A stretch of 21,772 bases of DNA, taken from Flavobacteriaceae bacterium UBA3179 (lineage in GTDB: Bacteria; Bacteroidota; Bacteroidia; Flavobacteriales; Flavobacteriaceae). A program made the translations under genes and the position numbers. The notes under the pieces are model-generated. The model worked only from the letters and a program-made list of their open reading frames with translations. It ran no database searches and was not told where the DNA came from. Of this stretch, positions 1 through 7,720 are shown in pieces (position 1 is the first letter of the stretch; every line of letters begins with the position of its first letter). Location of the stretch: contig DEXR01000013.1 in the NCBI GenBank assembly GCA_002364245.1, positions 2,367 through 24,138 of the forward strand. Direction: 5' to 3'.

Positions 1-50
1 CTGCAAGATTGTGAGTTATTAAAATATAAACCTATATATAATTACCAAAA

Positions 51-108
51 ATGTGCTCTATTTTAACTCAATATTGTTTTTAATATACTTAATGAGTTAA
101 TTACACAT
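51..108. repeat. Long imperfect inverted repeat
   Basis: TTAACTCA at 63-70 pairs with TGAGTTAA at 93-100. Outside that stem ATGTG at 51-55 pairs with CACAT at 104-108, and inside it the AT-rich AATAT segments at 70-75 and 82-86 can pair. There is no strong T-run after either arm, so it is not a classical terminator. It may end transcription of a gene outside the window or be chance pairing in AT-rich DNA. Confidence 0.4.
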
Positions 109-126
109 ATAAATATGCCAAAATCG

Positions 127-160
127 TTGTTTTCTAAAAGCTAAAGCTGAGATACATTTG
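127..160 (+). promoter_or_regulatory. Candidate Bacteroidota promoter for the 188-residue exported protein
   Basis: TTG at 127-129 and TACATTTG at 153-160 match the Bacteroidota -33/-7 pattern (TTG, then TAnnTTTG) with a 23-base spacer, the long end of the usual range. Transcription would start near 167 and leave a leader of about 100 bases before the start codon at 268. Confidence 0.45.
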
Positions 161-267
161 CAGTGTTAAATCATGTGAAACTGAAAAATTGAAAAACGTG
201 TTCATTTAATAACTAAACAAAATATAATTAAAAGGATACTTTCAAATCTCAGTATTACCCCAAAAAA

Positions 268-834
268 ATGAAAAAAATGAAAACAATATTAAGAAAAATT
301 TTAGTAGCAGTATTGATGTTAGTAACATACACAGGCTACGCAAACGAGACATTAAAAGTTGAGTCTACTAATAATACCATAACAAAAAGAAACCATATTT
401 CTGTTTCTAATGCCAAAGGTCAAGTTATTTATAGTGGACGCATAAACTATAACGGAAATCCAACAAGTCTTTTCGATTTCGTGCAGCTCGAAAACGGGAT
501 TTACACCATTGAGGTAAATAAAGATTTTGTAATTGAAATCTATTCTATTGTTATTAAAAATCACATTGCCAAACTTCTTAAAGACTCTACTGAAAAAATT
601 TTTAAACCTGTATTTAGGGTAGAAGACTCTAGAGTCTTGATTTCAAAATTAGCTTTAGATACAGATGAAATGACAGTAGAACTGTATTACCAAAACGAGC
701 TTATATATACAGATAATATAAAAGGAAAGGAAATCTTAAACCGTGTTTACAAACTGGATGAAACGCTACGTGGAAATTACACAGCCATAATTAAGTCTAA
801 TGAGAGAACGTTTGTCGAAAATTTTAGAATATAA
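268..834 (+). CDS. Small exported protein with two sorting-domain-like repeats, function unknown
   Basis: I do not recognise a named family. The 188-residue product starts with a clear Sec signal peptide: basic MKKMKTILRK, a hydrophobic core at about 11-22, and likely cleavage after GYA at residue 25. The mature part looks like two copies of a small beta-sandwich unit. One, at about 42-95, holds SNAKGQVIYSG and then LENGIYTIEV; the second, at about 123-188, ends LRGNYTAIIKSN...FVENFRI. This resembles the 'G-x-Y-x-x-x-I' ending of T9SS C-terminal domains, but no large cargo domain precedes it. A second ATG at 277 is an alternative start. The gene stands alone, with a candidate promoter at 127-160. 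It is probably periplasmic or surface-exposed. That it is a real gene is likely; its role is unknown. Confidence 0.7.
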   Translation: MKKMKTILRKILVAVLMLVTYTGYANETLKVESTNNTITKRNHISVSNAKGQVIYSGRINYNGNPTSLFDFVQLENGIYTIEVNKDFVIEIYSIVIKNHIAKLLKDSTEKIFKPVFRVEDSRVLISKLALDTDEMTVELYYQNELIYTDNIKGKEILNRVYKLDETLRGNYTAIIKSNERTFVENFRI

Positions 835-887
835 ATTGTTGTTTAAATATTAGTTTTTATTTAGAATCATACTATGAAATTAATAAC

Positions 888-961
888 AATAGAGACGGTT
901 GGGAGCCAAAGACTCTATTTATAATTAAAAACTGAAAACCCTTTCAAAGGGTATAAAACCG
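888..961 (+). other. Stem-loop cluster
   Basis: AATAGAG at 888-894 pairs with CTCTATT at 913-919 around a GG-rich loop. ACCCTT at 938-943 pairs with AAGGGT at 947-952 around a three-base loop. CGGTT at 896-900 could pair instead with AACCG at 957-961, giving mutually exclusive folds. Neither hairpin is followed by a strong T-run. This could be the 3' end of the upstream transcript or a small structured RNA. Confidence 0.3.
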
Positions 962-987
962 AGAGTATAAAAAATCTAATAATAAAT

Positions 988-999
988 ACAGTATACTGT
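988..999. promoter_or_regulatory. Perfect 12-base palindrome, possible operator
   Basis: ACAGTATACTGT is a perfect palindrome. It lies about 40 bases upstream of the TAGCTTTG box at 1039-1046, where a dimeric regulator could act. No regulator gene is adjacent, so the role is a guess. Confidence 0.3.
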
Positions 1000-1038
1000 T
1001 AGACTAAAATTAATGTTTTTAATAGTTGCTAATATCAA

Positions 1039-1046
1039 TAGCTTTG
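1039..1046 (+). promoter_or_regulatory. Candidate -7 box for the small membrane peptide
   Basis: TAGCTTTG fits TAnnTTTG exactly and sits 23 bases before the ATG at 1070. No good TTG lies 19-23 bases upstream; the sequence there is T-rich, so the promoter call is partial. Confidence 0.35.
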
Positions 1047-1069
1047 CAGAATAATAAACCCAAAATCTT

Positions 1070-1222
1070 ATGTGGAAAATATATAAATTTCAGTTACTAA
1101 TAATGAGTCCATTATTAATAGTAAGCTTAATTTTAATAGTACCAATTTACTACTTATATAAATTTGTAGATAAAATAATAATTAAGCGCGAACGTCAATA
1201 TTTTGTCTTAAATAAAACTTAG
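1070..1222 (+). CDS. Possible 50-residue single-helix membrane peptide
   Basis: An ATG at 1070 opens a 50-codon frame ending TAG at 1222. The peptide reads MWKIYKFQLL, then a hydrophobic segment at about residues 8-30 (LLIMSPLLIVSLILIVPIYY), then a basic tail with IIIKRERQ. A single helix followed by positive residues is typical of small inner-membrane peptides, with the tail in the cytoplasm. A TAnnTTTG box lies just upstream. It has no family I recognise, and AT-rich intergenic DNA produces such frames by chance, so I hold this loosely. Confidence 0.35.
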   Translation: MWKIYKFQLLIMSPLLIVSLILIVPIYYLYKFVDKIIIKRERQYFVLNKT

Positions 1223-1227
1223 AATAA

Positions 1228-1316
1228 TTACTTCCAAGTAAAATTTGCCTTATGTTATTCTAAAAAGGCTGTTGTGCCTTCAGCAAGAACATCGAACCAA
1301 AGCGATTACGAAAATG
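1228..1316 (-). pseudogene. Decayed duplicate of the enoyl-CoA hydratase C-terminus
   Basis: Read on the minus strand in one frame ending at a TAA stop (1228-1230), the last 21 codons give DVLAEGTTAFLE, a stop, then HKANFTWK. The intact neighbour ends in TEGTTAFLEKRQAVFPGK. Over those last 18 positions, 11 are identical, and both stop at the same place. Further upstream the resemblance continues more weakly (FRNRFG against EIRQFGK) in another frame, implying a frameshift. About 30 codons are recognisable, with an internal stop. It is best read as the 3' remnant of a second, lost enoyl-CoA hydratase copy or a tail duplication of the gene at 1633-2415. Confidence 0.7.
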
Positions 1317-1632
1317 TTAAATAAAAATGTATTTCAACGATTTTTAAACTGATTGTTTAATTATGTGCTGTAAACTGAAATTATAATTGTGATGTTTTTT
1401 CTGACTATTAGCCTCAATACCCTTATAACGTACTAAATCTACAGACACATGCAAAAGTTATATAAATTGTAATTGATAATAATACGCTCCTTTCTAGTGT
1501 TGTGTCTTCATATAATAATGCCCGTTTTTTTATCTATATTCAGGCTGGAAGCATGTTTTATGAGTTCATAGGCATCTTGTTCTATTTTTTTAGATTGGAG
1601 AACTCAGACTCTGGCTTACTATAAGCTGTAAG

Positions 1633-2415
1633 CTACTTCCCTGGGAAAACAGCTTGGCGTTTCTCTAAGAATGCTGTAGTACCTTCAGTAAAGTCTTCAG
1701 TATCAAAGCATTTTCCAAATTGCCTAATTTCTACCTTATAACCATCCTTTCCGTCTTTATAATTGGCATTAATTGCTTTTATAGCTTTACCAATGGCAAC
1801 TGAAGAATTTCGCATAATCTTAACTGCTATTTTTTCGCAAAGAGCTAACAGTTCATGTTGCTCAACCATATGATTCACCAAACCATAGCTTAGCGCTTGG
1901 TTAGCATCTATCATACCAGCAGTCATAATCATTTCCATAGCACGGCCTTTTCCTACCAACTGTGGCAAACGTTGCGTACCACCATAACCAGGAATAACTC
2001 CTAATGAAACTTCAGGAAGTCCCATTTTAGCATTATCACTAGCAATTCTGAAATGTGCCGCCATTGCCAATTCCAGCCCGCCACCTAAAGCAAAGCCATT
2101 GACCACTGCAATAACGGGTGTGGAAAGATGCGCTACAAAATCGAACAATTTGGCTTGACCTTTTGCTGCCAATTGCTCTCCTTGCACTACTGAATACCCA
2201 GCAAATTCACTTATATCAGCTCCCGCAACAAATGCTTTTTCACCATTCCCTGTAATGATGATTACTTTAGTGTTAAAATCATCTTCAGCTTTCTTAAAAG
2301 CTTCGTGAAGCTCTTGAATGGTGTCCCTATTAAGGGCATTTAGTTTTTTAGGACGATCAATGGTTATAGTAGTAATACCATTATCATATTGGTAGGTAAT
2401 ATTATCGAAACTCAT
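1633..2415 (-). CDS. Enoyl-CoA hydratase (crotonase family)
   Basis: A cytoplasmic 260-residue enzyme of normal family length that should add water to trans-2-enoyl-CoA in fatty-acid or related acyl-CoA breakdown. The CoA-binding/oxyanion segment AFVAGADISEF is at about 61-71 and NGFALGGGLELA at 106-117. Both catalytic acidic positions of classical hydratases are present: Glu115 in GGGLE and Glu135 in LPEVSLG. This favours true hydratase activity over isomerase-only members. IPGYGGTQRLP follows at 141-151. It starts 38 bases after the histidine kinase stop, so the two are probably co-transcribed. Exact substrate chain length cannot be read. A decayed copy of its 3' end lies about 320 bases downstream. 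Confidence 0.9.
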   Translation of the reverse strand: MSFDNITYQYDNGITTITIDRPKKLNALNRDTIQELHEAFKKAEDDFNTKVIIITGNGEKAFVAGADISEFAGYSVVQGEQLAAKGQAKLFDFVAHLSTPVIAVVNGFALGGGLELAMAAHFRIASDNAKMGLPEVSLGVIPGYGGTQRLPQLVGKGRAMEMIMTAGMIDANQALSYGLVNHMVEQHELLALCEKIAVKIMRNSSVAIGKAIKAINANYKDGKDGYKVEIRQFGKCFDTEDFTEGTTAFLEKRQAVFPGK

Positions 2416-2453
2416 AGTCTATATTTTTTATTAATGTAAAAATACGAAATTGC

Positions 2454-3914
2454 CTATAACTGTCTCTTAAACCGAACGGTAAATGTAGCACCTTTCCCCT
2501 CTTCAGATTTTAAGTTTATTGTACCTCCATAGGTTTCTACAATATTTTTCACCATAGCCAAACCTAATCCCATGCCGCTGGATTTGGTTGTGAACTTTGG
2601 CTCAAAAACTTTTTCTTTATTGTTTTCTGAAATTCCCAAACCATTGTCACAAATGCTTATTGAAACATATTTATCTACAGCAGACACAATAACTTTAATG
2701 AGTGGTGTTTCTGGCTTTGCTTGCTCAATAGCTTGAATACTGTTCTTAACAAGATTAGTCACTACTCTAATTAGCTGGGTACGATCAAACTTGGCGATGA
2801 TCTCTTCTTCTTCGGAATGAAACTCAATGTAATCCTCATTAAAAATATCGAGTGCCAGCTTAGTTATTTTCACCACATTGAGTGTTTCATCTTGCTGAGC
2901 GGGCATTTTTGCATAGTTTGAAAATGCTTCAGCTATGGAACTCATCGTATCGATTTGCTGAATGAGGGTTTTACTGTATTCATCCAACCGCTCTTCTATG
3001 TTAGGATCGTTTTGATTAAACTTACGCTGAAAACTCTGCACTGTTAATCGCATGGGCGTCAACGGGTTTTTAATTTCATGTGCTACTTGTTTTGCCATTT
3101 CACGCCAAGCAGCCTCACGCTCACTGGTTGCTAATTGAGCTGCACTATTTTCCAGTTCTTCAATCATACCATTATAAGCGTTTACTAGTGTTGAAATTTC
3201 TTCAGTAGTGGTATCAATCAATATTTTTTGATTGCGCTTGTTCAACCGGGTTTCGGTTATCTTTTCACTAATTGTATTTAATGACTTTGTAATGTATTTT
3301 GATAGGAAATAGGCCAAAGCAATCGCTATCAATAGCATTAGTAAATATGCCATTCCTAACCGACTTAAGTTTTGTTTCAGTTCTTTTTTTATAAACCCAT
3401 CATCTTCAATATAGGGAAGGTTGAGTATTGCTAAGGGTTTAAAGTAATTATCGGTTATGTATGAATAAGAAGACTGAAACTCCTGTCCATCCTCAGTAAA
3501 GTTTTTTACATAATGTTTATTGGATGAATTTCGTAACTCATTTAATGCGTAATCTGGCATTTTTTGATTGGATGTATCTTTTAAAAAAGATGCTTTAGAT
3601 GATTTTAGAAGTTTTCCCTCAAGATCGTATAGATAAATTTCAAGGTTGTGAATTTCTTTGATTTCATAGATTTCATCTTTAAAAATCAGCGGAATTTTAT
3701 CCGTTTCAACCGGGTAGGTTGTTTCTTTTAAAACGTAATTTATATTTTCACGAATGGCAGTTTCTTTACGCTCTAATCGATCGCGATGATAGTCCTTTGC
3801 CTCTTCCTGGTATTGATACACCGTTACCAAAGCAATTAATATAGATGCCCCCACAACCAATAAAAGCATGGAAAAGAAAATACGGTTGCGCAACGAGTGC
3901 CTAAAGATTTTCAT
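2454..3914 (-). CDS. Membrane sensor histidine kinase, NtrY-like
   Basis: A 486-residue two-pass inner-membrane kinase. Helix 1 is at about 12-33, a periplasmic sensor region spans about 34-185, helix 2 is at about 187-205, and a HAMP linker follows to about 258. The phospho-acceptor segment AKQVAHEIKNPLTP carries His279. The ATP-binding domain has the N-box with VTNLVKNSIQ (386-394), the G1 box CDNGLGIS (422-429), a VFEPKFTTK F-box and the glycine-rich SGMGLGLAMVK (446-456). The HEIKNPLTP form resembles NtrY-type kinases. No response regulator lies in the window, so its partner is encoded elsewhere. The gene lies just upstream of enoyl-CoA hydratase on the same strand. The signal it senses is unknown. 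Confidence 0.88.
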   Translation of the reverse strand: MKIFRHSLRNRIFFSMLLLVVGASILIALVTVYQYQEEAKDYHRDRLERKETAIRENINYVLKETTYPVETDKIPLIFKDEIYEIKEIHNLEIYLYDLEGKLLKSSKASFLKDTSNQKMPDYALNELRNSSNKHYVKNFTEDGQEFQSSYSYITDNYFKPLAILNLPYIEDDGFIKKELKQNLSRLGMAYLLMLLIAIALAYFLSKYITKSLNTISEKITETRLNKRNQKILIDTTTEEISTLVNAYNGMIEELENSAAQLATSEREAAWREMAKQVAHEIKNPLTPMRLTVQSFQRKFNQNDPNIEERLDEYSKTLIQQIDTMSSIAEAFSNYAKMPAQQDETLNVVKITKLALDIFNEDYIEFHSEEEEIIAKFDRTQLIRVVTNLVKNSIQAIEQAKPETPLIKVIVSAVDKYVSISICDNGLGISENNKEKVFEPKFTTKSSGMGLGLAMVKNIVETYGGTINLKSEEGKGATFTVRFKRQL

Positions 3915-4162
3915 GAATTGTTTTTACAAAGGGAATATAGCAATAATTAAACCAAACGGGAAATCACAAAAAACAAATATGTTTCGGGCTTGACTACCTA
4001 GGCTTAAGTGTTGTCAGGTTTCCTGTTTTATTTTCGGTTTCGGTAGTTTCGATAAATTCTTTTGTTTAAAGTTACAGAGGCGATAATGCTGTATCATGTT
4101 AAAAAACAAAAAACGCTCAGCCTCTTTATCTACAACTTAATTTTTCGAGTTCAATCTCAAAG
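3915..4162. other. Intergenic stretch with no recognisable element
   Basis: This is most of the 320-base gap between the protease stop and the kinase start. I found no good TAnnTTTG box on the minus strand for the kinase, no small gene and no notable repeat here. The only clear element of the gap is the protease terminator at 4163-4190. Confidence 0.5.
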
Positions 4163-4190
4163 AAAAACCCCCACTCAATTAAGAGTGGGG
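4163..4190 (-). terminator. Rho-independent terminator of the M4 protease gene
   Basis: CCCCACTC (4169-4176) pairs with GAGTGGGG (4183-4190) around a six-base AATTAA loop. Read on the minus strand, the stem is followed by GTTTTTCT. It lies about 45 bases past the protease stop codon. Confidence 0.85.
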
Positions 4191-4234
4191 ATTTTCTTCA
4201 TTCTGGTATAAGAAATAAACTAACTAATTAAACT

Positions 4235-7192
4235 CTACTCTTTAATAAATCGTTCTACCAGTTCTTTCTGTCCGTCATTGATCTTAACAAGATACAGACC
4301 GTTAGAAAGTGTGCCAACGTTGATGGTTGCAGTTCTGTTTATAGAACCGTTTAATACTTGTTGACCAAGTACGTTATAAATTGCATATGTAGCTTCTCTA
4401 TTATCCAATAGCTCAACATTTAAAATACTGTTCGCCGGGTTAGGATATACATTGATACCAAATGCTGCTCCGGCAGTACCTAATGCTTGACCATCATCAT
4501 TGCCACCTACAGTATAGGCAGTTTGACCAATATTTACCGTATAATCTTCTACTTCACCATACGTAAACGACTCACAAGCTCCTTGCGCACTATTATACTT
4601 CATAGAAACACGCATTCTTGTAGGTCCCGAAATAGCTGAGGTTGGTACTGAGAAACTGGCATTTAAGGTTCCGCTACTTGTAGACGAACCGCTAACTACC
4701 GCTTCATTAGTTTCAAAAACCCCATCTTGGTCATAATCAATCCAAATTTTCCAATATTCTCTGTAGCTAGAACTAGAGAAACCAGCGCTAATATATATTG
4801 TATTTGAACCATAAGGGACATTTGCAGACATACTTGTAAAATCTGCATAGCCACCATTGTTTCCGGTTACGTTGTTCAAATTATTCAATTGAACTAAATC
4901 AATCCATTCATATGAAGAATTGTTTCCTTGTGAGTCACAATAGTCAACATTTGAAGGCGAAACAGTCGTTACGTTTACACTGTTGGATGCTCCTGAAACA
5001 TTCCCGGCGGCATCTTTAGCTTTTACACTAAAGGTATAGCTGGTATTAGCAACTAACCCAGTGATTTGAGCCGATGTGTTTACTGTTGTTCCTAATGAAG
5101 AAGCACCTTGAAATACTTCATATTCTGTTACACCTACATTATCTGAAGAAGCATTCCAGGAAAGGTCTGCTGTAGTTTCAGTAATGTTAGAGGCTGTTAA
5201 ACCTGTTGGAGCAGTTGGCGCTTCCGTATCGGCACCACTTCCTCCGCCTTCAATACAAAATTGAGTGGTTTCAGAACTTCCAAAATCACCTCCAGAAACA
5301 ATCGTTCCGTCATCTGTTGATAATGTATAAGAACCATTTCCGTAGGAACAGCAAATACCATCTCCGTATGAATCTGTAATGGTAAACGTGTAGTCATCTA
5401 CAGCTAAGCCTGAGAAGGTAACGTTCACAGTAGAACCGTCAGCATTAGAACTTGAATAGCTTTCAGAATCTATAGTAGCTCCTGAGCCATCTTTTAATGT
5501 CCAAGCTGTTTCTTCTGGATAGTTATCAAATGTAATTGATAAATTCACATCACCAGTTACACAATCGTCTGGTGGAGGTGGGTTTCCACCATCATAAGCA
5601 GCACCAACTCCTACCGCATGCCAAGCATTGGTGACGGCAATTTCTTCAGCACTTCCAGCCCCATAAAGATCTATGGCTGCTTGAATAGCGCCTGCTCTAG
5701 CATCGTCGTATTGAGAGTTTGAATTTAAATAAACAGCTAAATTTCTATATGCAATAGAAGCTGCGGTGTCCATTCCAATTGCTGAAACACTGTAGCTATC
5801 TCCATTATCATTGGTTCCATTACCACCTACACTTAGCAGGTAAAACCAAAAGTTTTGTACTCCAGAGTTGTAGTGAACACCACCATTATCTCCAGAACCT
5901 GAATACCAGTTTGTTCCTAAATAGGTGTCTGGTTGGTTGTAAGCATTTGGATTACTCATAGAACGTAAAGCGCCACCACTTCCGCCAGCACCTATATGAT
6001 CACCCATAAGCCAATCATTGTTTCCTTGGGCAAAATTTTCAATTGATTCCCCAAAAATATCAGAGAATGATTCATTTAATGCTCCAGATTCATAACTGTA
6101 TACTAAGTTAGCTGAATATTCAGTAACACCATGAGCAATTTCATGTCCAACAATATCTAGTGAAACTAAAGGACCGTAATTTACTCCATCACCATCACCA
6201 TACGTCATACGACTACCATCCCAAAAAGCATTTACATAATTTGTCGAGTAGCTTACATATGAGCGAATTACAGCTCCAGAGCCATTGTAAGAATTCCTGT
6301 TGTGATTCTGAAAAAAGTACTTGTGAGTCTGCTCAGCTCCCCAATGTGCTTGAACTCCAGTTGCATTACCATTAAAAGTAGTACTACTACTGGTAATATC
6401 ACTTGCATTGTTGTAGTTGGTACCATTGTTTAAGTCATAGGTTTGTATTCCGTTACCATCTGCGGTTTGACGTAAACGGTATTGACCACCATTGCTATCT
6501 GCCGTAAAGGAAACACTCCCATTATATAAGCTGCTTCCAGTAGCAGGTGTATTAGCGTGGTGAATACGTTTGTTCTCCATAATAAAAGCTCCTGTTTGAG
6601 CATCGATATAGACATCAGCACGATATACTGGGTCCGTAGCATAAATGTCAAACTTATATGCCAATCTATTGGTAGTTGAAATATTATCAATAGCTGGAAA
6701 AACAACCAATTCGCCCGTAGGCTTTTTATAGTTGTCAACAAGATTTGCTTCTTGTCTGTTTTCCCATAAATAACTATTAGCTCCAACGTGAGCCAATGCT
6801 CTGTTTAATGCTTGAGAATTGCTAAGTTTAGGGGATGTGGAAACATCTTTAATTCGAAAGACATTATTACTCATCGCTACGATAGAACCATCTTTAGCGT
6901 GAATCTTACTCGAACTAAAAGCTACTTTTACGTTGTTGTAGTACTGTTGGTATTCGCGATGAATGAAGCCCAGCTCATCTACTTTTTCTGAAACTTTGGA
7001 AAGGGAATTACCTTTCGGTAGTTGTAGTTGTTGTGAAAGCACTTGTTGCGAATTGCCAAGAGCTTTACTTTCGGTTTGATTAAAAACTTTAAGCTTTTGT
7101 ATTGGTTTTTTAGGACTTTCCTGTGCAAAACCAATAACTGAAGCTAAGAATAATGACGTTGCCACGGCAAGGTCTTTATAATTGTTTCTCAT
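4235..7192 (-). CDS. Secreted M4 (thermolysin-like) metalloprotease with T9SS sorting domain
   Basis: A 985-residue multidomain exported zinc endopeptidase. A signal peptide (1-23, ending GFAQ) is followed by a fungalysin/thermolysin-type propeptide to about 213, then the catalytic domain at about 215-535. The zinc site HEIAH is at 350-354 with the third ligand Glu374 in ALNESFSD, and His440 in DNGGVHYNSG matches the thermolysin catalytic histidine, so the enzyme should be active. After a proline linker come an acidic beta domain with DSYGDGICCSYGNGSY (about 542-647), a fibronectin type III domain (about 657-743), a GEVEDY-type domain (about 751-888, motif at 879-884), and a T9SS type A sorting domain (about 911-985: FGINVYPNPANS, GLYLVKI, VERFIKE). 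It should be autoprocessed and released or anchored at the surface for protein degradation. It is monocistronic, with its own terminator. Confidence 0.95.
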   Translation of the reverse strand: MRNNYKDLAVATSLFLASVIGFAQESPKKPIQKLKVFNQTESKALGNSQQVLSQQLQLPKGNSLSKVSEKVDELGFIHREYQQYYNNVKVAFSSSKIHAKDGSIVAMSNNVFRIKDVSTSPKLSNSQALNRALAHVGANSYLWENRQEANLVDNYKKPTGELVVFPAIDNISTTNRLAYKFDIYATDPVYRADVYIDAQTGAFIMENKRIHHANTPATGSSLYNGSVSFTADSNGGQYRLRQTADGNGIQTYDLNNGTNYNNASDITSSSTTFNGNATGVQAHWGAEQTHKYFFQNHNRNSYNGSGAVIRSYVSYSTNYVNAFWDGSRMTYGDGDGVNYGPLVSLDIVGHEIAHGVTEYSANLVYSYESGALNESFSDIFGESIENFAQGNNDWLMGDHIGAGGSGGALRSMSNPNAYNQPDTYLGTNWYSGSGDNGGVHYNSGVQNFWFYLLSVGGNGTNDNGDSYSVSAIGMDTAASIAYRNLAVYLNSNSQYDDARAGAIQAAIDLYGAGSAEEIAVTNAWHAVGVGAAYDGGNPPPPDDCVTGDVNLSITFDNYPEETAWTLKDGSGATIDSESYSSSNADGSTVNVTFSGLAVDDYTFTITDSYGDGICCSYGNGSYTLSTDDGTIVSGGDFGSSETTQFCIEGGGSGADTEAPTAPTGLTASNITETTADLSWNASSDNVGVTEYEVFQGASSLGTTVNTSAQITGLVANTSYTFSVKAKDAAGNVSGASNSVNVTTVSPSNVDYCDSQGNNSSYEWIDLVQLNNLNNVTGNNGGYADFTSMSANVPYGSNTIYISAGFSSSSYREYWKIWIDYDQDGVFETNEAVVSGSSTSSGTLNASFSVPTSAISGPTRMRVSMKYNSAQGACESFTYGEVEDYTVNIGQTAYTVGGNDDGQALGTAGAAFGINVYPNPANSILNVELLDNREATYAIYNVLGQQVLNGSINRTATINVGTLSNGLYLVKINDGQKELVERFIKE

Positions 7193-7241
7193 AATTAGTG
7201 AATATTAAGGGTTAATAATTAGGTTTATAATTTTTAAATAG

Positions 7242-7272
7242 TTGTGGGGATACCGTATTGTGGGGCAATACG
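7242..7272 (-). repeat. Direct repeat overlapping a hairpin in the protease leader
   Basis: TTGTGGGG occurs at 7242-7249 and again at 7258-7265, a 16-base period. The second copy is the loop side of a perfect 7-base hairpin, CGTATTG (7254-7260) with CAATACG (7266-7272), loop TGGGG. It lies 50-80 bases upstream of the protease start codon. On the plus strand the hairpin is followed by a T-rich run, but no plus-strand gene precedes it. It could be a regulator site or leader structure. Confidence 0.4.
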
Positions 7273-7707
7273 TTTTATTTTATTATGTTTTTTCGTAAGT
7301 AATCTTAGACTTTGACCAAAAAGCTTGGTACAAAAATTTTATAGTTGATATTGAATATCGAAGTTGCGGTGTAAGAAAGAAAAGAGGAAAATGGGGATAA
7401 AGCTGAAGCGTATTTTGCGAAAAGTATGAGGTATTAAATAATCGAGGTGGTTGCTTTATTGTACGCTTTACATCTTTAACAGAATTATAGACATTTGCGG
7501 TTTTATAAAAAATGTATTTTTTCGTCATAAATAGTAATAAAACAGACTAATCGTTAAAAAACTGACACGAATTAACCCAAAATATTATTAAAATCAAAAT
7601 TTAATCGATAAACTACACGGCTGTAAATGTTAAAATTTGTAGGTAAAATCTGTAAACCCTACTGTTTATGTAGGATAAGAAAAAATTAGAAATAAAGTTA
7701 AAATTGG

Positions 7708-7715
7708 TACATTTG
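7708..7715 (+). promoter_or_regulatory. Candidate -7 box close to the ABC gene start
   Basis: TACATTTG fits TAnnTTTG exactly, with only five bases between it and the ATG at 7721, so the mRNA would be nearly leaderless. A convincing TTG 19-23 bases upstream is missing. Confidence 0.35.
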
Positions 7716-7720
7716 AATCA

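Larger units (their letters stand above)
835..1632. other. Gene-poor 798-base stretch
   Basis: There is no long reading frame. I see a stem-loop cluster at 888-961, a 12-base palindrome at 988-999, a TAnnTTTG box at 1039-1046 before a possible 50-codon membrane peptide (1070-1222), and a decayed 3' end of an enoyl-CoA hydratase gene (1228-1316). From 1317 to 1632 I see only AT-rich sequence with no convincing gene or RNA. Confidence 0.6.
7193..7720. other. Divergent 528-base intergenic region
   Basis: This lies between the protease start (minus) and the ABC gene start (plus) and should hold both promoters. I see a repeat/hairpin element at 7242-7272 in the likely protease leader, a near-palindrome TTTAATCGATAAA at 7600-7612, and a TACATTTG box at 7708-7715 for the ABC gene. 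An 81-codon minus-strand frame at 7283-7528 has no protein-like features and I do not call it. Confidence 0.5.

Noticed and set aside
6430..6786. 118-codon minus-strand frame inside the protease gene
   Set aside because: A shifted-frame shadow of the protease propeptide region, which is well supported by its motifs.
7254..7290. Plus-strand terminator (hairpin followed by T-rich run)
   Set aside because: No plus-strand gene lies upstream; the neighbouring gene is on the minus strand and its leader covers this spot.
7283..7528. 81-codon minus-strand frame upstream of the protease
   Set aside because: Aromatic- and lysine-rich translation of AT-rich DNA with no signal peptide, domain or promoter; overlaps the likely protease promoter region.
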